A stretch of DNA of 64,000 nucleotides from Ensifer sesbaniae (GTDB taxonomy: Bacteria > Pseudomonadota > Alphaproteobacteria > Rhizobiales > Rhizobiaceae). Each line of letters opens with the position of its first letter. Position 1 is the first letter of the stretch. The DNA lies in assembly GCF_013283665.1 (NCBI RefSeq), contig NZ_JABEKU010000001.1, forward strand, positions 2,356,001-2,420,000. The letters are read 5' to 3'. The notes under the pieces were generated by a model. That model made no database searches and had not been told where the DNA came from. It was given only the letters and a program-made list of their open reading frames with translations. Position numbers and translations under genes: made by a program. This document shows, in pieces, positions 39,640 to 49,087 of the stretch.

Positions 39640-41328
39640 GTGAATCCAATCGATTTCTTCGTCGAGACGCTTCGGACCTATCCTCCCGTCGCCGTCTTCC
39701 TCGCCCTCGGCATCGGTTTCCTGATCGGCCCCGTCAAGGTCGCGGGCTTCAATCTCGGAAACGTCACCGCCACGCTTCTCGCAGGCGTTCTCATCGGGCA
39801 GCTCGGCATCCAGGTGTCCGGTGACCTGAAGTCCACCTTGTTCCTGATCTTCCTGTTCGCCGTCGGTTATGGTGTCGGCCCGCAATTCGTGCGGGGCCTC
39901 AGCACCGACGGGCCGAAGCAGATCGCCTTTGCCCTTTCGGTCCTGGTGCTGTGCCTCATCGTTCCCTATCTCTGCGCGCTGATTGCCGGCCTTCCGCTCG
40001 GCTACGGCGCCGGCATGTATGCCGGGTCGCAGACGATCTCGGCCGCGATCGGCGTTGCGACCGACCAGATCAATTCGCTCGGGCTGACCCCCGAGCAGGC
40101 CAAGACCTTTGCCGACCAGATCCCGATCGCCTATGCGGTGACCTATATCTGGGGCACGATCGGTTCCGCGATCATCCTCGCCCAGCTCGGGCCCAGGCTT
40201 CTCGGCATCGACCTTCCGTCCGCTTGCAGGGAATATGAGGCAAAGCTCGGCGGCGGCTCCGAGAGCAGCGAGCCGGGCATCACCCGCGCCTATCACGATT
40301 TCGGGCTCCGGGCCTATCGCATCGATCAGGCGAGCGGCCTCACCGGAACGCCGGTCAAGAACCTGCTTCCCGGCATCCGCGTGTACGTCGAGCGCCTGCG
40401 CCGCGGCAACGAGATCATCGAGGCGGACGGTAACACGGTGCTGCAGCCGGGCGACGTCGTCGCCTTCTCCGGCCGCAGAGCCCTGCTCGTCGAGAACCTG
40501 GATTCCAGGCTGACGGAAGTCGAGGACAAGGAACTCCTCAATGCCGAGGCGGAAGTGGTCGACGTCTACGTGACCAACAAGGCGCTCGCTGGCAGGACGC
40601 TTGCCGATGTCAGCACCGAGGACTGGGCGCGCGGCGTCTATGCCCGCAAGATCGTGCGTTCGCTGGTCGAGATCCCGGTGCTGCCGGGCACGACCGTCGA
40701 ACGGGGCGACATCGTCACCATCGGCGGCGCCAAGCGCCATGTCGAAGCGGCGATCAAGGCGCTCGGCTTTGCCGACCGTCCGGTCGAAACCACCGACATC
40801 GCCTTCCTCGGCTGGGGCCTCTTCATCGGCGCGATGGTCGGTGCGCTGACACTGACGATCGGCGGCATCCCGATCGGGCTTTCCACGTCCGGCGGCGCCC
40901 TGCTGGCCGGCCTCGTGCTCGGCTGGCTGCGTACGACCTACCCCGCCTTCGGCCGGATCCCGTCGCCGGCGCTGTGGCTGCTGAACACGCTCGGCCTCAA
41001 CATCTTCATCGCCGTCGTCGGCATCGGCGCCGGCCCCGGCTTCGTCGCTGGCCTGCAGGAAGTCGGCATTTCCCTCTTCATCTGGGGCGTGGTCGCGACC
41101 TCCATCCCGATGATCGCCTCCGTGCTCATCGGCCACTACGTCTTCCGCTTCCACCCGGCGATCCTGTTCGGCGCCTGCGCCGGCGTCCGGACGACGACGG
41201 CGGCGCTCGGCATGATCCAGGAAGCGGCCAAGAGCAAGGTGCCGGCACTCGGCTACGGCATGCCCTATGCCATCGGCAACACGCTGCTGACCATCTTCGG
41301 CCTCGTCATCGTCATCATGCTCGCCTGA
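39640..41328 (+). CDS. aspT: Aspartate-alanine antiporter (AspT/AAEx family), paralog 1
   Basis: This 562-residue transporter has about five N-terminal helices (LALGIGFLIGPVKVAGFNLG, LAGVLIGQLG), two central RCK-C/TrkA-C domains (about 215-385) and about five C-terminal helices with ATLFGACAGVRTTTAALG-like ends (residues near 520). AspT exchanges aspartate for alanine and, with AsdA, creates a proton gradient. GTG 39640 follows AAGGG by eight bases. The asdA gene follows after 58 bp. A paralog lies beyond asdA. Confidence 0.88.
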   Translation: MNPIDFFVETLRTYPPVAVFLALGIGFLIGPVKVAGFNLGNVTATLLAGVLIGQLGIQVSGDLKSTLFLIFLFAVGYGVGPQFVRGLSTDGPKQIAFALSVLVLCLIVPYLCALIAGLPLGYGAGMYAGSQTISAAIGVATDQINSLGLTPEQAKTFADQIPIAYAVTYIWGTIGSAIILAQLGPRLLGIDLPSACREYEAKLGGGSESSEPGITRAYHDFGLRAYRIDQASGLTGTPVKNLLPGIRVYVERLRRGNEIIEADGNTVLQPGDVVAFSGRRALLVENLDSRLTEVEDKELLNAEAEVVDVYVTNKALAGRTLADVSTEDWARGVYARKIVRSLVEIPVLPGTTVERGDIVTIGGAKRHVEAAIKALGFADRPVETTDIAFLGWGLFIGAMVGALTLTIGGIPIGLSTSGGALLAGLVLGWLRTTYPAFGRIPSPALWLLNTLGLNIFIAVVGIGAGPGFVAGLQEVGISLFIWGVVATSIPMIASVLIGHYVFRFHPAILFGACAGVRTTTAALGMIQEAAKSKVPALGYGMPYAIGNTLLTIFGLVIVIMLA

Positions 41329-41386
41329 GGCGGGCGGGCAACCGAGGCCATCGTTCATAATTCATAGATCACAGGGAGTGTGGATC

Positions 41387-43039
41387 ATGTTGGACAGAAA
41401 CTTCTACGACAGCATTTCCGATCTCAGCCCGTTCGAAATCAAGGACGAGCTGATCAAGCTCGCCAAGTCGAGCTCGCAGAAATCCGCCAAGGCCTTCCTC
41501 AATGCCGGCCGCGGCAACCCCAACTGGACGGCGACGCGCGCCCGCGAAGCCTTCTTCCTGCTCGGTCAGTTCGCGCTGACGGAAGCCAAGCGCGCCTATT
41601 ACGACCCGAAGGCCGGCGTCGCCGGCATGCCGCCGCAGGACGGCGCGCATCAGCGCTTCCAGAAATGGGTGAAGAAACAGCTTCAAGTAGCGGCCGCTGT
41701 TGACGAAGAGGATGAAGGCGTTCCGCCGGCAAAGACCCTGCAAAGCGCGGTCGACTACGCCATCACCACCTTCGGTTTCGACCCGGATGCCTTCGTGCAC
41801 GAGCTGACCGACTCGATCATCGGCGACAACTATCCGGTTCCGGACCGCGCGCTGCATCACAACGAGATCATCACCCACGAATTTCTGATGTGGGCGATGT
41901 CCGCCGGCCACCGGCCGGACGTGAAGTTCGACCTCTACCCGGTCGAAGGCGGCACCGCCGCCATGTGCTACATCTTCAAGGCGCTGAAGAACGCCCGCAT
42001 CCTGAACGCCGGTGACACGATCGCGCTCGGCACGCCGATCTTCACGCCCTATCTCGAAATGCCGCAGCTCGAGGATTACACGCTGAAGACCATCAATGTC
42101 AGCGCCGAGCAGGAAGATCGCTTCCAGTTCACCGACGAGGACATCAAGGCGCTGGAAAACCCCGAGGTGAAGGCGCTGTTCCTGGTCAACCCCGGCAACC
42201 CGTCGGCCGTCGCCCTCGATCCGGATTCGATCAAGCGCCTCGTCGATCTCGTCAACAACGAGCGCCCCGATCTGATCATCCTTACCGACGACGTCTACGG
42301 CACCTTCGTGCCCGGCTTCCAGTCCCTGCTCGGCCATCTGCCGCGCAACACCATCGGCGTCTATTCCTACTCGAAATATTTCGGCTGCACCGGCTGGCGC
42401 CTGGGCGTGATCGCCGTTGCTGAGGACAACATCTTCGACGAGAAGATCAAGGCGCATCCCGAGCCGGTCCAGGAGCTTCTCGAAAAACGCTACAAGGCGA
42501 TGACGCCGAAGCCGCGCGAGGTGAAGTTCATCGACCGCATCGTCGCCGACAGTCGCGACGTGGCGCTGAACCACACCGCCGGCCTTTCGCTTCCCCAGCA
42601 GGTGATGATGACGCTCTTCAGCCTGGTGGAGCTAATGGACGTCGAGAAGGCCTATCAGAAGGCCTGCATCGCCATCTGCGTCAAGCGCTTCTGGAACCTG
42701 ATCGAGGGCATGGGGGTCGAGTCCAATCCGGGCATCTATTTCGACCACTATTACGGCATCATCGATTTCGAGTTCTGGCTGCGCAAATATGTCGGCCAGG
42801 ATGTCGTCACCTGGGTGAAGGACAACATTCACCCGCTCGACATTCCCTTCCGGCTGGCCGAGGACCACGGCATCGTCCTCCTGAACGGCTCCGGCTTCGA
42901 TGCGCCGAGCTGGTCGGCGCGCGTTTCCTTCGCCAACCTCAATGACGACGCCTATTCGCAGATCGGCCGCGCCGTGCGCTCGGTCGCCCGCGGTTACGTC
43001 CAGACCTACCAGGCGGCCAAGGGCCTGAAGATCAGCTAA
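41387..43039 (+). CDS. asdA: Aspartate 4-decarboxylase (bifunctional aminotransferase)
   Basis: The protein (550 aa) is a fold-type I PLP enzyme converting L-aspartate to L-alanine and CO2. The PLP lysine is in SYSKYFGCTGWRLG at about residue 330. Other marks are LFLVNPGNPSAVAL, LTDDVYGTFVPGF and the C-terminal GFDAPSWSARVSFANL with the carboxylate-binding Arg. Length matches AsdA. ATG 41387 was preferred to GTG 41378; AGGGAG lies eight bases before it. Flanked by two aspT-type genes, it forms an aspartate-alanine cycle (decarboxylation consumes a proton). Confidence 0.92.
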   Translation: MLDRNFYDSISDLSPFEIKDELIKLAKSSSQKSAKAFLNAGRGNPNWTATRAREAFFLLGQFALTEAKRAYYDPKAGVAGMPPQDGAHQRFQKWVKKQLQVAAAVDEEDEGVPPAKTLQSAVDYAITTFGFDPDAFVHELTDSIIGDNYPVPDRALHHNEIITHEFLMWAMSAGHRPDVKFDLYPVEGGTAAMCYIFKALKNARILNAGDTIALGTPIFTPYLEMPQLEDYTLKTINVSAEQEDRFQFTDEDIKALENPEVKALFLVNPGNPSAVALDPDSIKRLVDLVNNERPDLIILTDDVYGTFVPGFQSLLGHLPRNTIGVYSYSKYFGCTGWRLGVIAVAEDNIFDEKIKAHPEPVQELLEKRYKAMTPKPREVKFIDRIVADSRDVALNHTAGLSLPQQVMMTLFSLVELMDVEKAYQKACIAICVKRFWNLIEGMGVESNPGIYFDHYYGIIDFEFWLRKYVGQDVVTWVKDNIHPLDIPFRLAEDHGIVLLNGSGFDAPSWSARVSFANLNDDAYSQIGRAVRSVARGYVQTYQAAKGLKIS

Positions 43040-43084
43040 GCGATCGAGGCGGCCGACCAGTCCGTGGCCGGCCGCTTCCTCCCG

Positions 43085-43171
43085 CAGCGCCGCCGCGCCT
43101 CATGAGACGCGCAGAGATCGCTGCAGCACTTTGAACGCTGCTTGTTTCGTCCTGCAGAAGGAAACATGCAG
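43085..43171 (+). repeat. Palindromic intergenic element, copy 5 (87 bp)
   Basis: It starts CAGCGCCGCCGCG and ends GGAAACATGCAG, with core GATCGCTGCAGCACTTTGAA. It is about 14 bp shorter than copies 1 and 2. It separates asdA from the second aspT-type gene. Confidence 0.72.
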
Positions 43172-43297
43172 TCGGGCGCAAGCAGACGCCCCGTAGTTCA
43201 GTCACCCAGATTTCCCGGCGGGATCCTGCCGGCAGGAAGGCAGCGCATCATCAGGCTGAAGACGACCCTTCGGCCTGGAACCGGGAGGAGACGCCGC

Positions 43298-44977
43298 GTG
43301 ATCGAGCACCTATTCAGCATCCTGCGGGCGCATCCCGAGCTTGCGCTGTTCCTGGCGCTCGGCATCGGCTACGCGATCGGCAAGATCACCATCTTCGGCG
43401 TGACCATCGGCGCCGTCACCGGCTGCCTGCTCGCCGGCGTGCTCATCGGCCAGACGGGCGCCGAGCTTTCCAACGACGTGAAGCAGGCCTTCTTCCTGCT
43501 GTTCCTCTTCGCCATCGGCTACCGCACCGGCCCGCAATTCTTCCAGAGCCTCAATGCCGATGCCCTGCCCCAGATCGCCGTCACGGTGACGCTCTGCGTC
43601 GCAGCCCTCGCGTCCGCGATCCTTCTCTCGATCTTCTTCGCTTTCGATCTCGGCACGGCCGCCGGCGTGCTGGCCGGCGGGGCGACGGAATCGGCGACCG
43701 TCGGCGTCGCCATCGATACCTTCCGCAAGACGGCACCAATACCCGAAGCCGCCAGCCAGTTCGAATCGGCCGTGGCCACCGGCTTTGCGGTCGCCTACCT
43801 CGTCGGCGTCGTCACCGCCATCCTCGTCCAGTCGCAGCTCGCACCGCGCCTGTTCGGCCGCAGCCTGAAGGAAGCTTGCGCCGAGCTCGAAGCCGAGCTC
43901 AACATCGCTCCCCATAACCGCGGCGACACCGCCCGCCGCGAAATCGAAGCCCGCGCCTTCGAGATCGCCGACACATTGGTGGGCCTCACCGTCGCAGAGG
44001 CAGAAGCGAAGGTCCCCGAGCATCAGAAGGCCTATATCGAGCAGATCCGCAGGGGCAACGAGATCATCTCCCCCACTCCGAAAGAACGGCTGCAGGCCGG
44101 AGACATCATCGCGGTCGCGGGTCTTCGCGGTTTCCTGGTCGACTATGCAGGCCGGATCGGCACCGAGGTCGACGATCGCGAGCTTCTCGACATCCCGGTC
44201 GAAATGCTCGACGTGGTGCTGACGAACAGGGACGTCGCCGGCAAACGCCTGTGGCAGCTCAGGCAGCAGCCGGAGGCGCGCTCGGTCTTCCTGCGCGGCA
44301 TCCTGCGTGCCGGCCAGCCGATCCCGATCTTCCCCGGGCTGACGGTCCGCCGCGGCGACGTGCTGTCGATCGCCGGCGCCAAGCGCCATGTCGAGGATGT
44401 AGCCGCCCTGCTCGGCTATGCCGATCGCAAGACGACGGCGACCGACATGGTCTATGTCGGCGTCTTCATCTTCCTCGGCGGCCTCATCGGCATTCCTGCG
44501 CTGAAACTCGGAGCGCTGGAGATCGGCCTCGGCGTTGCGGTCGGCGTACTGATCGCCGGCCTCGTCGCCGGCTGGCTGCGCTCGGTCCGGCGCACCTTCG
44601 GCTTCGTGCCGGAGGCGACCCTCTGGTTCTTCGACAGCGTCGGGCTCTGCGCCTTCATTGCCTGCGTCGGCATCTCGGCCGGCCCGAGCTTTGTCACGGG
44701 CCTCGTCCAGTCCGGCCCGGCGCTCGTCATCGCCAGCTTTCTGATCTGCCTGATCTCGCATCTCGCGGCCTTGGCGCTCGGCCGCTGGGTGTTCCACATG
44801 AACGAAGGCGTGCTCGCCGGCACCTGCTGCGGCGCCGGAACGTCGGCGCCGGCGCTCGCCGCCGTGCAGGAAAGCGCCGGAAGCCAGGTGCCGACCCTCG
44901 GCTACGGCCTCGGCTATGCGATCGGCAACGTGCTCTTGGCGCTCTGGGGAGCGGTCCTCGTCACGGTTCTCGGGTAG
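43298..44977 (+). CDS. Aspartate-alanine antiporter family protein, paralog 2
   Basis: The protein has 559 residues and the same plan as paralog 1: five helices (LALFLALGIGYAIGKITIFGVTIG), two RCK-C domains and five helices ending with TCCGAGTSAPALAAVQE and GLGYAIGNVLLALWGAVL. Sequence divergence from paralog 1 is considerable, so transport specificity may differ. GTG 43298 follows GGGAGGAG, a stronger site than any upstream; the frame to 43142 would run through the repeat. It is convergent with the SLC13 gene. Confidence 0.87.
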   Translation: MIEHLFSILRAHPELALFLALGIGYAIGKITIFGVTIGAVTGCLLAGVLIGQTGAELSNDVKQAFFLLFLFAIGYRTGPQFFQSLNADALPQIAVTVTLCVAALASAILLSIFFAFDLGTAAGVLAGGATESATVGVAIDTFRKTAPIPEAASQFESAVATGFAVAYLVGVVTAILVQSQLAPRLFGRSLKEACAELEAELNIAPHNRGDTARREIEARAFEIADTLVGLTVAEAEAKVPEHQKAYIEQIRRGNEIISPTPKERLQAGDIIAVAGLRGFLVDYAGRIGTEVDDRELLDIPVEMLDVVLTNRDVAGKRLWQLRQQPEARSVFLRGILRAGQPIPIFPGLTVRRGDVLSIAGAKRHVEDVAALLGYADRKTTATDMVYVGVFIFLGGLIGIPALKLGALEIGLGVAVGVLIAGLVAGWLRSVRRTFGFVPEATLWFFDSVGLCAFIACVGISAGPSFVTGLVQSGPALVIASFLICLISHLAALALGRWVFHMNEGVLAGTCCGAGTSAPALAAVQESAGSQVPTLGYGLGYAIGNVLLALWGAVLVTVLG

Positions 44978-45030
44978 GGCGAACGGCCCCGAAGGTATGC
45001 GTGGTGGCGGGCTGCCGTTAGGTCAGGAAA

Positions 45031-46806
45031 CTACCGCAGCGGCCACACCATCATCAGCGTCGGCACGCTGACGATGACGATCACGACGGAAAGCGGCAGG
45101 CCGAGGCGCGGATAGTCGCTGAACCGGTAGCCGCCCGGGCCCATGACGAGCGTATTGCACTGGTGGCCGATCGGGGTCAGGAAATCGCAGCCGGCGCCGA
45201 TGGCGGTCGCCATCAGGAAGGCTTCCGGCTTGTAGCCGAGCGCCCCGGCAAAGCTGGCCGCGATCGGCGCCATGACGAGAACCGTGGCGGCATTGTTGAG
45301 AAACGGCGTTACGGCCATCGCCGCAAGCAGGATCAGGGTCAGCGCGCCCGCAGGCGGCAGGCCGGCGGCGACGGTGCCGAGCCATTGGGCGATAATCTCC
45401 GTCCCCCCTGTCGTTCGCAGGGAATCGCTGACCGGGATCAGCGCCGCCAGCATCACGAGGATCGGCCCGTCGACCGAGCGGTAGAAGTCGCGCAAGGGAA
45501 TGATGCGCAGCACCACCATGGCAAGAGCAGCCGCAAAGAAGGCGATCGGAACCGGCACGACACCGACCGCGGTCGAGCCCATGGCGGCGGCAAGAACGAG
45601 GATCGGCAGCGGCGCCCTGCGCCTGGTGCCGAGCAGGATCTCGCGCTGGGCGAGCGGCAGACAGCCGAAATCCTGCAGGAAGAATGTCAATTCGTGCCGC
45701 GCGCCCTGCAGCACCACGACGTCGCCCGCCCTCAGGCGAATGCTGCCGAGCCGCTGCTTCAGCCTTTCGCCCTGGCGGCTGACGGCGAGCAGGTTGATGT
45801 TGTGCGTGTTGAAGAGTGCCAGCCGTTGGGCCGACATGCCCTCGAGCGGCGAGCCGCTGCCGACGACCGCCTCGATTGCCTCGATCTCGGACCCGGACTT
45901 TTCGCGACCATTGGGCGAACGGTCGCCCGCAATCTTCAGCTTGGCTTGGGAAACGATGCGATCCAGCGCCGCAGGGCCACCCTCGAACAGCAGAATGTCC
46001 TCGGCTTCGAGCTTGATGTCGGGCAGCGGCGCCAGATGCAGGCCGCGACGGAAGATGGCGACGACGACGGCACCGCCGTCGCCGAGCTTGACCAGGTTGC
46101 TGAGCGGCTTGCCGATCGCCGGCGAGCCGGGAGCGACCACGGCCTCGGACGTATAGTCGGTGATCTCGATCGCCTGGTGCACGGAGACCTGCTGGCTGGT
46201 TCGCTGCGGCACCAGCCTATAGGCAAAGAGCAGGAAAATGCAGCCGACCAGCGCCAAGGTCGCGCCAACGGGCGTGAAATCGAACATGGTGAAGCTCTCG
46301 CCGGTCAGTTCCTGGCGAACGCGCGAAACGACGATGTTCGGCGAGGTGCCGACCTGGGTCATCAACCCGCCGATCAAGGACCCGAAGGCCATCGGCATCA
46401 GGAAGGTGGAGGGCTGGACGTTCGACCGCCGGGCAAACTGGAAGGCGACCGGCAGCATGATCGCGAGCGCCCCGATGTTCTTGATGAAGGCGGAAAGCAC
46501 GGTGACGGTGATGACCAGCAGCGCGAGCTGCGCCCGCACGGATGTAATATTGGGCAGGAACCGCTGGATCGTCGCATCCACCACGCCCGAGCGCGCAACC
46601 CCGGCACTGACGATCAGCGCGCTGCCGACGATGATGACGATATCGTCGCTGAAACCGTCGAAGGCATGATCGAATGGCACGATGCCGACCGCCACCGCCA
46701 GCATCAGCGCCGAACAGGCGATCACGTCATATCGAAACCGGCCCCAGATGAAGAAGGCCATCATGGCGCCGATGACGATAAACGCGAGAGACTGTTCGGC
46801 GGTCAT
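45031..46806 (-). CDS. SLC13-type permease with two TrkA-C domains
   Basis: This 591-residue transporter has N-terminal helices with FIKNIGALAIMLPVAFQFAR and PMAFGSLIGGLMTQVGTSPN (the DASS/SLC13 SNT-like motif region), two central RCK-C/TrkA-C domains (about 205-395), and C-terminal helices with TPFLNNAATVLVMAPIA and TAIGAGCDFLTPIGHQCNTLVMGPGGY. The family carries dicarboxylates, sulphate or other anions; substrate not deducible. Placement beside the aspT-asdA module suggests a C4 acid. Confidence 0.85.
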   Translation of the reverse strand: MTAEQSLAFIVIGAMMAFFIWGRFRYDVIACSALMLAVAVGIVPFDHAFDGFSDDIVIIVGSALIVSAGVARSGVVDATIQRFLPNITSVRAQLALLVITVTVLSAFIKNIGALAIMLPVAFQFARRSNVQPSTFLMPMAFGSLIGGLMTQVGTSPNIVVSRVRQELTGESFTMFDFTPVGATLALVGCIFLLFAYRLVPQRTSQQVSVHQAIEITDYTSEAVVAPGSPAIGKPLSNLVKLGDGGAVVVAIFRRGLHLAPLPDIKLEAEDILLFEGGPAALDRIVSQAKLKIAGDRSPNGREKSGSEIEAIEAVVGSGSPLEGMSAQRLALFNTHNINLLAVSRQGERLKQRLGSIRLRAGDVVVLQGARHELTFFLQDFGCLPLAQREILLGTRRRAPLPILVLAAAMGSTAVGVVPVPIAFFAAALAMVVLRIIPLRDFYRSVDGPILVMLAALIPVSDSLRTTGGTEIIAQWLGTVAAGLPPAGALTLILLAAMAVTPFLNNAATVLVMAPIAASFAGALGYKPEAFLMATAIGAGCDFLTPIGHQCNTLVMGPGGYRFSDYPRLGLPLSVVIVIVSVPTLMMVWPLR

Positions 46807-47236
46807 GCAATACCCGGTCTACACAGGAAGGGACGGACGGAAAAATGAGCAAGGCCCGAAGCCGAAACGCACGATCCGCCGAAACGTTCACGAGAGAAGT
46901 AACGCATCTTTCCCCGGACCGGAATTCGGCTCAGCGACAAATCTGGGTACGAAGGCGAAATTCTCCCGTTGCGGCTGCGACGCACCCACACCACCCCGGA
47001 GGCTTGGAGCGGCCACGGCGCTGTCTCGTCCGTCGCCCCGCCCAAGGTGGGTGCTGCCGAAACACATGGGCCGACATGATTGCCCGCTCTTGGAATTGCA
47101 TCAGGAACTTGGAATTGCATCAGGAAATTGTACAATAGATCAAAGCGTTGCAGCGCGTTCCGCAATTCGTCCTGAAGGCAAGGAACCCGCCTGCGCCTTC
47201 CGCAACAAGCGCCCCCGCAATTCGAGGATCGCCGCC
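46807..47236. other. 430-bp gap with a tandem repeat and a degenerate element
   Basis: No gene is supported; small frames lack ribosome sites. A 19-bp unit (CTTGGAATTGCATCAGGAA) stands twice in tandem at 47089-47126, next to a stretch (ATCAAAGCGTTGCAGCG, about 47137-47153) that looks like a decayed copy of the palindromic element core. Confidence 0.55.
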
Positions 47237-47527
47237 ATGAAACACGCCCTTGCCGCCTTCTCCGTCGTTCTGCTTCTCAGCGGCTGCACCGCGGGCGGCT
47301 CCAGCTACTACGGCTATTCGGCGAATCTCGAGCCGATCCCCGGCAGCATCACCTATGGCGGCCAGCCGCGCACCAAGCTGAAGAAGGCGCCGGTCGGCAG
47401 CATCGTGCCGCACCAGTTCATCGATTCCTATGGCCGGAAGGTCTATGAAACCTACATCATCGAACCCGACCGGTCCCTGCGCCTCACCAGTCGGCGCTGG
47501 CAGCCGGACTTTCTCTTCGACGACTAA
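47237..47527 (+). CDS. Small putative lipoprotein
   Basis: A 96-residue protein with a lipoprotein signal peptide (MKHALAAFSVVLLLSGC; lipobox Leu-Ser-Gly-Cys17). The mature part has a Gly/Tyr/Ser start and a strand-rich region with YETYIIEPDRSLRLTSRRW. I do not recognise a family. GAGG lies nine bases before the ATG. It stands alone, facing the LysR gene, with a repeat just after it. Confidence 0.65.
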   Translation: MKHALAAFSVVLLLSGCTAGGSSYYGYSANLEPIPGSITYGGQPRTKLKKAPVGSIVPHQFIDSYGRKVYETYIIEPDRSLRLTSRRWQPDFLFDD

Positions 47528-47530
47528 ACC

Positions 47531-47630
47531 ATGTCGCGCAAAAGTGTGCAGCGGTTTTGCGATAACGACATGGAAAATATCAAAGACTTAAAGCGAAGGA
47601 GCGAATCTGAAAGATCGCGACGCGCTTTAA
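47531..47630. repeat. Intergenic palindromic repeat, second family
   Basis: ATGTCG(CGCAAAA) and CGACAT form an outer pair (47531-47571); TTAAAGCG and CGCTTTAA (47589-47630) form a second. The GTGTGCAGCGGTTTTGCGAT core is frequent in Rhizobium and Sinorhizobium genomes. It differs from the 101-bp family. Confidence 0.7.
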
Positions 47631-47642
47631 CAAGATCAGCGG

Positions 47643-48551
47643 TTACGGCAGGGAGCGACAGTCTCCCCCGCCGAATTGGGCCAGCACCCAGGTTCGCAGC
47701 AGACGGGTGGCCGGGCGGTCGGCCATCCGTGGGCTATAGACGAGGTCGTAGCGGTCGCTCTCGAGCGTCAGTTCGAACGGCTGGACGAGGATGCCCGAGG
47801 CAAGCTCTTCCGCCACGAGCGTGAGGCTGAGAAGGGCAATGCCCTGCCCCGCCACCGCAGCCTGAACGGCATGGATTTCATCGGTAAAGGAAAGCCCCGC
47901 GCTCGCATCGACATTTGCGATGCCGGCCTGCTCCAGCCAGTGCCGCCACACCGGCGCACGGGCATCGTGGCGGCGCAACGTTCCCCAGTCGTAATGGATG
48001 AGCGTCATCTGTCCGAGATCGGCAGCACGCGCCGGTGCCAGCCGTGGCGTACAGACCGGGGCGAAACGATCGGCAAACAACGGCTCGATGACGAGGCCCG
48101 GATAGTCGCCGCCGCCCAAGCGGATCGCCGCATCGGCATCCGCCTCCAGATCGACCGTACGGTGGGAGGCGTCAAGCCTCAGCGTCCAGTCCGGATAGGC
48201 TTCGCGGAAGGAGCCGGCAAGCGGCGCCAACCGCTTGGCGACGAAGGCGACGGTGGAGGTGAGACGCGCCACCTTGCCCGCCTGTTGACGGCGAATGTCG
48301 GCAATTGCCTGTTCGAACCGATCGAGACCGTCGCGCAGCACCGGAAACAGCGTCTTGCCGGCAGCCGTCAGCTTCACCTGTCGCGTCTCGCGCTCGAAGA
48401 GCTTGACCTCCAGCAATTCCTCCAACTGCCGGATCTGGTGGCTGACGGCAGTTGCCGAAACATTCAGTTCCTCGGCGGCCAGCTTGAAGCTCAACCGGCG
48501 GGCGGCCGCTTCGAAGACCCGCAAGGCGCCAAGCGGCGGCAGCTTTCTCAT
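47643..48551 (-). CDS. LysR family regulator, GcvA-like
   Basis: The 302-residue protein starts MRKLPPLGALRVFEAAARRLSFKLAAEELNVSATAVSHQIRQLE-region, the hallmark helix-turn-helix of GcvA-type LysR proteins, followed by an effector domain. It is divergent from the ridA-oxidoreductase pair. TGAGAAAATCTCA and GATGA/TCATC near the spacer are candidate binding sites. Start 48551 follows a GGGGGA box; 48575 is possible. Confidence 0.85.
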   Translation of the reverse strand: MRKLPPLGALRVFEAAARRLSFKLAAEELNVSATAVSHQIRQLEELLEVKLFERETRQVKLTAAGKTLFPVLRDGLDRFEQAIADIRRQQAGKVARLTSTVAFVAKRLAPLAGSFREAYPDWTLRLDASHRTVDLEADADAAIRLGGGDYPGLVIEPLFADRFAPVCTPRLAPARAADLGQMTLIHYDWGTLRRHDARAPVWRHWLEQAGIANVDASAGLSFTDEIHAVQAAVAGQGIALLSLTLVAEELASGILVQPFELTLESDRYDLVYSPRMADRPATRLLRTWVLAQFGGGDCRSLP

Positions 48552-48693
48552 CGCATCCCCCATGGATGAATTCAACTCATCTATCAGCTGAGAAATCGTC
48601 CTTTGTCAGCCTGACTTCGCCCCAGCATATTGCCTGCAACAGCCAAGGCAACAGCGCCAAGCTGAGAAAATCTCAAGCATGAAAGGACAAGTC

Positions 48694-49086
48694 ATGTCTC
48701 TCGAACAGGTCGTCACCAAGCCGGATCCCTACGCGCCCTTCCTGCTCTCCCAGGCGATCAAGGCCAACGGCTTCGTCTTCGTTTCAGGCCAGGCGGCGAT
48801 CGGTGACGACGGCGCGCTCGTCGGCGAAGGCGACTTCGACCGCCAGGCCGATCAGGCCTTCCGCAACCTCGACCGCGCACTGAAGGCGGCAGGCTCCGGG
48901 CTCGACAGGATCGTCAAGGTCACGATCTTCCTGCGCTCCATGGAGAATTTCGGAAAGATCATCGAACTCCGCCGCAAGTGGTTTTCCGCACCCTACCCCG
49001 CCGACAGCATCATTGAGGTCTCCTCGCTCTATTCGCCGCAGGCGCTGATCGAGATCGAAGCGATCGCGCTCGACGGGGACCGTTGA
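48694..49086 (+). CDS. RidA family (imine deaminase-like) protein
   Basis: This 130-residue trimeric RidA-fold protein has GFVFVSGQAAIGDDG, DRQADQAFRNLDRALKAAGSGLDRIVKVTIFL and ending ALIEIEAIALDGD. RidA proteins hydrolyse reactive enamines and imines; which subgroup this is cannot be read with certainty. AAAGGA lies six bases before ATG 48694. One base separates it from the next gene. Confidence 0.87.
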   Translation: MSLEQVVTKPDPYAPFLLSQAIKANGFVFVSGQAAIGDDGALVGEGDFDRQADQAFRNLDRALKAAGSGLDRIVKVTIFLRSMENFGKIIELRRKWFSAPYPADSIIEVSSLYSPQALIEIEAIALDGDR

Positions 49087-49087
49087 C

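Noticed and set aside
39574..41358. 594-residue minus-strand frame
   Set aside because: Shadow of the aspT gene.
45163..46848. 561-residue plus-strand frame
   Set aside because: Antisense of the SLC13 transporter; no motif or ribosome site.
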